Positions 1-6,048 of a stretch of DNA of 7,820 bases are shown one piece after another (within the stretch, counting starts at the first letter, position 1; each line of letters begins with the position of its first letter). Under the pieces are notes generated by a model. It saw only the letters and a list, made by a program, of their open reading frames with translations, was not told where the DNA came from and ran no database searches. The stretch spans positions 1 to 7,820 of the forward strand of contig JAGXHZ010000029.1 in the NCBI GenBank assembly GCA_024635855.1, written 5' to 3'. Both the position numbers and the translations under genes were made by a program. Source of the DNA: Sulfuricurvum sp. (GTDB lineage Bacteria; Campylobacterota; Campylobacteria; Campylobacterales; Sulfurimonadaceae).

Positions 1-1480
<1,480 letters not shown>

Positions 1481-1493
1481 TTTTATTTTATAC

Positions 1494-1519
1494 GCCACGG
1501 GAGTAAAACCCCCGTTGGC
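1494..1519 (+). terminator. Hairpin just after dnaK, possible terminator
   Basis: GCCACGGG (1494-1501) can pair with CCCGTTGGC (1511-1519) with one bulged base and a 9-nt loop, starting 14 bases after the dnaK stop. The position and GC-rich stem suit a dnaK transcription terminator. No T-run follows, so it may instead be an mRNA 3'-end stabiliser or simply the first hairpin of the repeat cluster that continues to 1644. Confidence 0.4.
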
Positions 1520-1530
1520 TACGTTAACAC

Positions 1531-1568
1531 TGGGTTCTCTTCGGCAGAGTGCCCACGCACGCTTGCGT
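1531..1568. repeat. Two abutting hairpins in the dnaK downstream region
   Basis: The first hairpin pairs TGGG (1531-1534) with CCCA (1552-1555). After a 2x2 interior loop it pairs CTCT (1537-1540) with AGAG (1546-1549), closing a TCGGC loop. The second pairs ACGCA (1555-1559) with TGCGT (1564-1568) across a 4-base loop, sharing base 1555 with the first. The sequence is much more GC-rich than its surroundings and has no convincing coding potential. I suspect a genome repeat, but only one copy lies in this window, so that is inference. Confidence 0.4.
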
Positions 1569-1580
1569 CCGTTTTCCGTT

Positions 1581-1603
1581 CGCCCTGAGCTTGTCGAAGG
1601 GCG
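1581..1603. repeat. REP-like palindrome (CGCCCT...AGGGCG)
   Basis: CGCCCT (1581-1586) and AGGGCG (1598-1603) form a perfect 6-bp stem around GAGCTTGTCGA. The core GAGCTTGTCGAAGGGC, preceded by CCGTT, matches a short intergenic palindrome I recognise as scattered through many unrelated bacterial genomes, often written on the other strand as CTTCGACAAGCTCAGG. Such elements behave like REP sequences. Their mobilising enzyme is not visible here. Family membership is from memory and not from a search. Confidence 0.6.
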
Positions 1604-1610
1604 TTTTCTC

Positions 1611-1669
1611 CGTCATCCCGTACCCTTTAGGGTAGATACGGGATCCATCCCCATAAATCCAGTCTATCC
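1611..1669. repeat. Second intergenic palindrome (ATCCCGTA...TACGGGAT)
   Basis: ATCCCGTA (1615-1622) pairs perfectly with TACGGGAT (1637-1644). Directly inside, CCC/GGG continues the stem across CCCTTTAGGG, with TAGA bulged on the 3' side. The left flank CGTC and the right flank ending AATCCAGTCTATCC resemble the borders of the widespread CGTCATTCCCG...CGGGAATCCAG repeat type (dRS3-like elements are one well-known relative). The resemblance is by eye only. With the palindrome at 1581-1603 it makes a composite repeat island. Confidence 0.5.
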
Positions 1670-1719
1670 CTCTTAATAATATTTCAAAATTCAAATTAAC
1701 TATTTTGATGGTCATTTAT

Positions 1720-1750
1720 TTAGTTAAATCCAAGTTCTTAAATATATAAT
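1720..1750 (+). promoter_or_regulatory. Candidate sigma-70 promoter for the 113-aa gene
   Basis: A perfect TATAAT lies at 1745-1750, 41 bases before the ATG at 1792, in an AT-rich stretch. The -35 region around 1720-1727 is poor, which is usual for Campylobacterota promoters. Initiation near 1757 would put the left arm of the flanking inverted repeat (1767-1775) inside the 5' leader. Confidence 0.5.
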
Positions 1751-1766
1751 GTTTGTTGAATAAATA

Positions 1767-1775
1767 GTTAGCACT
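1767..1775 (+). repeat. Left arm of inverted repeat flanking the 113-aa gene
   Basis: GTTAGCACT here is the exact reverse complement of AGTGCTAAC at 2132-2140. After one mismatch two further inner bases also match, giving 11 of 12. The arm sits 16 bases before the start codon and just upstream of the ribosome binding site. Confidence 0.55.
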
Positions 1776-1791
1776 CAATAAGGAGCTAGAT

Positions 1792-2133
1792 ATGGCTATT
1801 AAGATGACAAATTGCCATTTTGAAAATAATGTAATTGGAATAAAGGCTCCGACCTCAGTTGAAATTGATATGTCTGGAACTTCCTTTAAAGGCAATGGCA
1901 AGGCGATAGACATTTATGTGGCGGCTACTGACTTACTGCACTTGGGGCTTCCAGAAAATACACCTCAAGAATATATGCAAGAGATCATTGAAATTCTGCA
2001 GGGTCAAAAGGGTCAGCCAGAAGAGGTGCAAATAGAATCTATTGCAGATAGTTCATTATTTAAGTGGCTTGGTCATGGTGCTTCAGTTGCATCTATTGCA
2101 TCAGGAATTATTAGTTTTGTTCAAAGCCTTTAG
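1792..2133 (+). CDS. Hypothetical protein, beta-helix-like N-terminus, 113 aa
   Basis: I do not recognise a named family. Translation should be efficient: AAGGAG (1780-1785) lies 6 bases before the ATG, and a TATAAT promoter is upstream. The N-terminus holds two related rungs 22 residues apart. F10-N13-I17 and F32-N35-I39 follow the same F..N...I spacing, a period typical of a right-handed parallel beta-helix. A helical segment with LGLPENTPQEYMQEIIEIL follows (51-69), then a charged linker. A small-residue, glycine/serine-rich hydrophobic tail (about 90-113) could be a membrane-seeking or packing helix. No signal peptide is apparent. The protein contains no arginine at all, which is odd for 113 residues. 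It stands alone between a repeat cluster and an orphan antitoxin gene, and a 9-bp inverted repeat brackets it. It could be an accessory or defence-related small protein, or an unusual partner of the downstream HigA. Neither idea is demonstrated. Confidence 0.75.
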   Translation: MAIKMTNCHFENNVIGIKAPTSVEIDMSGTSFKGNGKAIDIYVAATDLLHLGLPENTPQEYMQEIIEILQGQKGQPEEVQIESIADSSLFKWLGHGASVASIASGIISFVQSL

Positions 2134-2140
2134 TGCTAAC
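2132..2140 (-). repeat. Right arm of inverted repeat flanking the 113-aa gene
   Basis: AGTGCTAAC overlaps the last two bases of the TAG stop (2131-2133) and is the exact reverse complement of 1767-1775. The two arms therefore bracket precisely one ribosome binding site plus open reading frame. Confidence 0.55.
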
Positions 2141-2145
2141 AAAAG

Positions 2146-2214
2146 CATAGACTATGTCTTGAGTGACTAAAGATTTATATGTTAACCGATTACCATTCAT
2201 AAGGAGTAACCGAT
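2146..2214 (+). promoter_or_regulatory. Candidate control region of higA: palindrome and 8-bp direct repeat
   Basis: CATAG-A-CTATG (2146-2156) is a palindrome with an odd centre, the type of site bound by a helix-turn-helix dimer. TAACCGAT occurs twice, at 2183-2190 and 2207-2214, the second copy running into the start codon. HigA-type antitoxins commonly repress their own promoters, so these are plausible operators. No strong -10/-35 pair is visible, the best AT-rich box being around 2175-2181. Assignment is inference. Confidence 0.3.
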
Positions 2215-2512
2215 GAATATCCCAACCCACAGAGCACCCACTCATCCAGGTGAAATGCTACTCACTGAATTTTTAGAACCGATGGGGATTTCCCAGCGGA
2301 CATTAGCGGATGCGATTCATGTTCCCTATCAGCGGGTTAATGAGATTATCAACCAAAAACGTGGGATGACTCCTGCAACAGCATTACGATTAGCAAAATA
2401 TTTTGGGATGTCGGCAGATTTTTGGTTGAACCTTCAAATCAGATGGGATTTGTATCGTTCCATACAATCTGAAGCCAAAGAGATTGAAGCAATTCAACCT
2501 TTGGTATCATAA
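2213..2512 (+). CDS. higA: HigA-family antitoxin / XRE-type DNA-binding protein, apparently without HigB
   Basis: This 99-aa protein fits the HigA (VapI-like) branch of the XRE family. It has the N-terminal HPGEMLLTEFLEPMGIS segment, a helix-turn-helix around residues 26-48 (ISQRTLADAI...RVNEIINQKR), and the hallmark RGMTPATALRLAKYFGMSADFWLNLQ block (50-75). In classic higBA modules it binds and neutralises the ribosome-dependent mRNase HigB and represses the shared promoter. The start is well supported by AAGGAG (2201-2206), 6 bases before the ATG. HigB normally lies immediately upstream as a RelE-like protein of about 90 aa. Here the upstream gene is not RelE-like and the 79-base gap is too small to hold a toxin, so this is an orphan antitoxin, a stand-alone regulator, or the partner of the unrecognised 113-aa protein. 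Family assignment is firm and role uncertain. Confidence 0.9.
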   Translation: MNIPTHRAPTHPGEMLLTEFLEPMGISQRTLADAIHVPYQRVNEIINQKRGMTPATALRLAKYFGMSADFWLNLQIRWDLYRSIQSEAKEIEAIQPLVS

Positions 2513-2552
2513 ACCATTTAACCTCCTCTTAATTCATTTCCTTTCCTTCACG

Positions 2553-2572
2553 TTTATCATTTCAATGATAAA
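2553..2572 (+). terminator. AT-rich hairpin downstream of higA, possible terminator
   Basis: TTTATCAT (2553-2560) and ATGATAAA (2565-2572) form a perfect 8-bp stem with a TTCA loop, 41 bases after the higA stop, followed by ACTATTTT. The weak stem and broken T-run make it a modest intrinsic terminator. As a symmetrical site it could also be an operator. Confidence 0.45.
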
Positions 2573-2596
2573 ACTATTTTCTGAAAAACCGACATA

Positions 2597-2624
2597 GTTT
2601 TTTATAAGCAAAATATTGTATGAT
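2597..2624 (+). promoter_or_regulatory. Candidate promoter of the receiver-domain gene
   Basis: TATGAT (2619-2624) is a good -10 box 23 bases before the ATG at 2647, preceded by a T-rich -35 region (GTTTTTTATAAG). The short leader ends in a purine-rich AAAGAG serving as ribosome binding site, 6 bases before the start. Confidence 0.4.
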
Positions 2625-2646
2625 TAAAGAAAAAAAAGAGTAAGCA

Positions 2647-3747
2647 ATGTTTAATGAATGTCAACAAGAGATGATAATCACCGTAGCCATAGTGGCAGGT
2701 ATAGTAGCTTTTTACTTTATTGTAAAAAGAAGATTAACCTCACAATCGCATAGTAATCAATCAGAAAAAAATGATATACCGGAAGTAGCTAACGAAGAGA
2801 AGGAAGTCGTTCCAGAGATAAAAGAAGAGCCAAAAATCGAGCCACTTTCAGAAATTTCTTTATATGGAACAGAAGAAGGAGATTTTGGAGTTATAACACC
2901 AGCTCACGAAGATAAAGACGTAACGACTAGAAGAAAAAGTGACAAGACAATCCAAAAACGATCCGTTCCCGAGCATGGAAAAATTACCAAACAAAATTTT
3001 TCTGAATTTGCGGGTGAGAGAATATTGGTTGCAGAAGATAACGTAATCAACCAAAAAGTTCTTTTGGGTCTTTTAGCGGGGAGCGGTATAGAGCTAATCA
3101 TGGCAAATGATGGTCAGGAAGCCCTGGATATACTTGAAAATGACACCAATTTTTTAATGATTTTAATGGATGCACACATGCCAAGAGTGGATGGTTTTCA
3201 AGCAACACGCATTATTCGAGAAAATCCTAAATACGACCACATCTTAGTAGTAGCGCTTAGTGGAGACACTGCATCGGATGACATACAAAAAATGAAAAAT
3301 GCAGGAATGTCTGAACAGCTAGAAAAGCCTCTGAGAATGGAATCTCTATACAAAATCATCTATGCATATACAGGTAAAGAAACTCATATAGATGAGCCTG
3401 CAGAAGCTGTAATGAGAAAAAATTTAGATACCGATATAGGACTTCAAACGTGTGGAGGAGATGAGGATTTTTACCGTGAAATTTTAACCGAGTTTATGAC
3501 TGACTATGCCAATTCTTCTGATAAGTTAGGAGAACTTTTACGCTCACATAATCTTCAAGCTGCTGATGCATTACTGCTTGATATTATCGGTGTAGCTGCA
3601 AACATCGGGGCTCAAAAACTCGGAGAAATTGCTTCAAACATGAAATTAGCTCTCAGTGACACTCACGAACAGAGCTACTTTAGCCTTTTCGATCAGTACA
3701 AGGTCCAACTGGATAGATTAATGCAAGATATTAGAGAGTATCTTTGA
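2647..3747 (+). CDS. Membrane-anchored response regulator with a degenerate Hpt domain
   Basis: This 366-aa signalling protein has three parts. Residues about 9-26 form one transmembrane helix, followed by KRR as a cytoplasmic stop signal and an acidic, low-complexity linker to about 120. Residues 124-243 are a CheY-like receiver with all key residues: acidic pair E130/D131, phosphoacceptor D175 in LMDAHMP, switch S205, and K227 before P228. Residues about 252-366 are a helical Hpt-like domain. In Hpt domains the phosphorylated histidine lies in an AHTLKG-type motif before AANIGA. Here the aligned stretch is LLDIIGVAANIGA, with L311 at the His position and I314 at the conserved Lys. The receiver should accept phosphate but the Hpt cannot relay it. 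No kinase domain or DNA-binding output is present. The layout resembles the tail of a hybrid kinase that lost its kinase core. Arginine is mostly AGA (10 of 15), unlike downstream neighbours, hinting at a separate origin. The cognate kinase is unknown. Confidence 0.9.
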   Translation: MFNECQQEMIITVAIVAGIVAFYFIVKRRLTSQSHSNQSEKNDIPEVANEEKEVVPEIKEEPKIEPLSEISLYGTEEGDFGVITPAHEDKDVTTRRKSDKTIQKRSVPEHGKITKQNFSEFAGERILVAEDNVINQKVLLGLLAGSGIELIMANDGQEALDILENDTNFLMILMDAHMPRVDGFQATRIIRENPKYDHILVVALSGDTASDDIQKMKNAGMSEQLEKPLRMESLYKIIYAYTGKETHIDEPAEAVMRKNLDTDIGLQTCGGDEDFYREILTEFMTDYANSSDKLGELLRSHNLQAADALLLDIIGVAANIGAQKLGEIASNMKLALSDTHEQSYFSLFDQYKVQLDRLMQDIREYL

Positions 3748-3760
3748 TGATTTTATCTTA

Positions 3761-3820
3761 GATCTTCGCAACCAAGCGGATGCGTTAGCAAACCAAACCG
3801 AAAAACATCTCCTCTTTTAG
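3761..3820 (+). pseudogene. dnaK: Stranded fragment of a second dnaK (lid region)
   Basis: Reading from 3761, the 15 codons to 3805 give [15 protein letters not shown]. The intact DnaK reads [15 protein letters not shown] at 1190-1234, so 14 of 15 residues match. At DNA level 38 of 45 bases match, and six of the seven differences are silent. After that the frame reads HLLF and stops at 3818-3820. There is no matching sequence upstream in the same frame beyond the preceding Leu, and no start codon or ribosome binding site. It is therefore a remnant and not a gene. The silent-site divergence implies that it came from a different, formerly functional dnaK allele or paralogue rather than from a recent copy of the neighbour. 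Confidence 0.75.
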
Positions 3821-3838
3821 ATAACCCCAGTCAACCTT

Positions 3839-3856
3839 TGTTATAATCTTTATAAT
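3839..3856 (+). promoter_or_regulatory. Promoter of the EAL-HDOD operon, tandem TATAAT boxes
   Basis: TGTTATAAT (3839-3847) is a perfect extended -10 element, and a second TATAAT follows at 3851-3856. Both lie within 35 bases of the ATG at 3876. No clear -35 box is visible. The first box would start transcription near 3854. Only a weak GGA (3868-3870) serves as ribosome binding site, 5 bases before the ATG. Confidence 0.55.
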
Positions 3857-3875
3857 TAACTATTTTTGGACATAT

Positions 3876-5102
3876 ATGAGTGATAGATATCTCGGACGCC
3901 AACCTATTATCAATGCAAAAGCCAAAATTGTTGCGTACGATTTGCTTTACCGTGAATCAGGACACAATGATGACAATGGTTTTACAGCTGCTGTTATTAG
4001 TAATTTATTGGTCTCGATGGAGACCGTCTTAGGCAAACATATTGGATTTATTCGAGTGAATCGAGAGTTTCTTGATTATGATGTTATTGATTTACTTCCG
4101 AATGATAAAGTTGTTTATTCGCTCTTTGCAGATACGGTAATCGATGAAGCACTGGTCCAAAGAATGCTCTCTTTAAAGGCGCAAGGGTACTTTTTTGCAC
4201 TTAATGAGTGTATTTATGATGATGAGACTATTCAAAAATATGCGCTGATCTTACCTTTTTTGAGCTACTTGAAAATCGATGCTTCTCGCAGTGATTTATC
4301 TCAGGTAGGACATAGTATTCCACTTCTTCATGAGGTGGGTATTCAGGTAATCGGTACAAAAATTGAGACCCACGAGATGTATGAGTTGTGTTTATCGATA
4401 GGGTTGGATGCTTTTCAGGGCTATTTTATTTCTGAGCCAAATATCATTAAAAACAGTTCATTTTCTGCCGAGCAAGAGGGAATTTTTCATTTATGGAATT
4501 TATTACAAAGCGAGATTGAAATACCTGAACTTGTGGATGCGTTTCAAAGCAACCATGCCATTAGCCTAAAACTTCTTCGTTTTATCAATTCGGCAGCTTT
4601 TTCACTCAAAAATCCGGTTTCATCCATGAAGCAAGTTCTTACATTGATGGGTCGTGACCCGATTTCAAACTGGATTATGCTGATGATGTTTTCGGATGCA
4701 CAAAGCCAAACGCCGCAGAGAGCTCCATTGTTACTGATGGTGGTGAATCGCACAGAGATGATGTCTGCTTTGGTTCGCATGCTAAATCCAAAAGCCTCTA
4801 AAGAAGATATCTCAAAAGCCTACTTTACAGGGATGCTTTCACTCATCCATTTACTTTTCAATATGCCTCAAAAAGACGTGCTTTCGAAACTTAATATCGC
4901 GTATGAGATTGAAGATGCTGTGCTGGACGGTATAGGATTTTATGGAGAATTGCTTGACTTGGTTCGATCTATTGAGCTTTTTGATACGGAGTCAATAGAA
5001 GCATTTTTGGCTGAGAAAGGGCTAAAATATGCGATAATAGAGCCTTTAATACAACATGTAATGGAGAAGGTTAATGCCTTCGAAAAAGCAATGGAGCAAT
5101 GA
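3876..5102 (+). CDS. EAL-HDOD signalling protein (YuxH/CdgJ type), EAL domain degenerate
   Basis: This 408-aa soluble protein joins a degenerate EAL domain (about 1-190) to an HDOD domain (about 200-290, continuing helical to the end). The opening GRQPIINAKAKIVAYDLLYRES matches in parts the start seen in YuxH/CdgJ proteins. Later landmarks are YLKIDAS (131-137), KIETHEM (162-168) and FQGYF (180-184). c-di-GMP phosphodiesterases need the EAL glutamate and the DDFG acidic loop. Here the first is Asp in YDLL and the loop is replaced by NECIYDD, so hydrolysis is unlikely and the domain may bind nucleotide or protein instead. HDOD is an HD-like fold usually without metal ligands. Relatives such as Vibrio CdgJ influence motility, but the role here is unknown. 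It heads a run of closely packed genes, its stop overlapping the next start. The weak ribosome binding site suggests modest expression. Confidence 0.9.
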   Translation: MSDRYLGRQPIINAKAKIVAYDLLYRESGHNDDNGFTAAVISNLLVSMETVLGKHIGFIRVNREFLDYDVIDLLPNDKVVYSLFADTVIDEALVQRMLSLKAQGYFFALNECIYDDETIQKYALILPFLSYLKIDASRSDLSQVGHSIPLLHEVGIQVIGTKIETHEMYELCLSIGLDAFQGYFISEPNIIKNSSFSAEQEGIFHLWNLLQSEIEIPELVDAFQSNHAISLKLLRFINSAAFSLKNPVSSMKQVLTLMGRDPISNWIMLMMFSDAQSQTPQRAPLLLMVVNRTEMMSALVRMLNPKASKEDISKAYFTGMLSLIHLLFNMPQKDVLSKLNIAYEIEDAVLDGIGFYGELLDLVRSIELFDTESIEAFLAEKGLKYAIIEPLIQHVMEKVNAFEKAMEQ

Positions 5103-6019
5103 TGAAATATGGATTCAAAGTATGGATGATCGGATGGCTGGTTATTTTGTCAGCTGTTTATGGATATGCAAGCGAAGCAAAAGGATATAAGGTTGTTTTG
5201 GCATCCTTTCCAACATTTGATGAGGCTAAAGCAAAACTCGCAATTTTAGATAGTCAGTTAGGGGCTGATGAACGTGCTATCCAAGAAAAATATCACTACG
5301 AGATCGTAGCACGCTCTTCAGGAAAAGCATTTATTCTTGCGATTGAGCCACTAGAGACTAAAGCAATCACCAATCAAGTTATAAAGCAGTTTGAACATCT
5401 TTATCCTGATGCATATAGTAATGGCTATTTTGGTCCAACCGAGGGTGCTATTGTTTTAGAACATACTCAAATAGTCCCTGTTGTTGAAGACGTTAATCGT
5501 TCAATTTTACAAAAAGTGGAAAAGAGTACCAAAGTAAAGATAATAGAAGCAAAAAATCCTCCGATGAATGATGAAGAAAAAATTGTGCCGTTTTGGATTA
5601 TTATTGCAGGAGTGCTTGTTTTGACAGCCGTATTGTTTCGTGTGTTTAAACGTCGAGTTCCTACTCAAGTGTCATCGTCTACGCAAAGTGAGAAAGAGAT
5701 TTTAGACGTAAACGGTATGGAGGAAATTATATCGGAAGAGGTAGAATTACCGGAAGTTCGTGTTACTGTTCATTCTCAATCGGACGAGAATGATATTTTT
5801 TATCGTCTCAAAAAGAATATCTTTTTCATGACGATACTAAATGAGCTTAAAGACGCAGCGGAGTCTAAAGATGCTTCTCGTTGTCACGATTTGATGAATG
5901 AGGTATTGAGGTATCAGAAAAATTTCAGTAAAAGCAATGTGATCACGACGATGGAGGAATTGGTTGAGAGTAAAAATTTTTCTCAACTTTCTGTATTTAT
6001 TAACGGTGAGATAAATTAA
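5102..6019 (+). CDS. Single-pass membrane protein with signal peptide and SPOR-like periplasmic domain
   Basis: I know no named family for the whole protein (305 aa from this start). It begins MKYGFKVWMIGWLVILSAVYGYA, a clear signal sequence with likely cleavage near the YAS/EA region. Residues 29-120 (YKVVLASFPTFDEAKAKLAIL... to EGAIVL) alternate beta and helix like a SPOR domain, which binds denuded peptidoglycan in other proteins. This match is weak and by eye. A transmembrane helix follows at about 163-181, then FKRR, an acidic linker and a helical C-terminus of about 70 residues in the cytoplasm. TGGAG (5092-5096) favours the ATG at 5102, since the earlier ATG at 5099 is only 2 bases from it. 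Stop and start overlap as TGATG, implying translational coupling to the EAL-HDOD gene and a shared function. It could be the sensory or anchoring partner. The juxtamembrane part resembles that of the receiver protein at 2647. Confidence 0.8.
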   Translation: MKYGFKVWMIGWLVILSAVYGYASEAKGYKVVLASFPTFDEAKAKLAILDSQLGADERAIQEKYHYEIVARSSGKAFILAIEPLETKAITNQVIKQFEHLYPDAYSNGYFGPTEGAIVLEHTQIVPVVEDVNRSILQKVEKSTKVKIIEAKNPPMNDEEKIVPFWIIIAGVLVLTAVLFRVFKRRVPTQVSSSTQSEKEILDVNGMEEIISEEVELPEVRVTVHSQSDENDIFYRLKKNIFFMTILNELKDAAESKDASRCHDLMNEVLRYQKNFSKSNVITTMEELVESKNFSQLSVFINGEIN

Positions 6020-6020
6020 T

Positions 6021-6030
6021 ACGTATACGT
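6021..6030. promoter_or_regulatory. 10-bp perfect palindrome upstream of proA
   Basis: ACGTATACGT is fully self-complementary and fills most of the 29-base gap before proA. It is too short to be a terminator and could be a protein-binding site or chance. No -10 box is convincing here, so proA probably relies on read-through from upstream. Confidence 0.2.
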
Positions 6031-6048
6031 TGTACGAAGGATAAATAA

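Noticed and set aside
1481..1791. CRISPR array or tRNA in the structured dnaK downstream region
   Set aside because: The hairpins are all different with no regular direct repeat and spacer pattern, and no cloverleaf can be drawn.
1792..2133. 113-aa gene as HigB toxin
   Set aside because: It lacks the RelE-fold features and basic residues expected of an mRNA interferase, and it has no arginine at all.
2132..2187. Integron attC site after the 113-aa gene (AGTGCTAAC ... GTTAACC, about 56 bases)
   Set aside because: The outer boxes do not fit the RYYYAAC/GTTRRRY core consensus and the inner bases do not pair as an attC stem should. No integrase or second cassette is visible. The inverted repeat itself is reported without this label.
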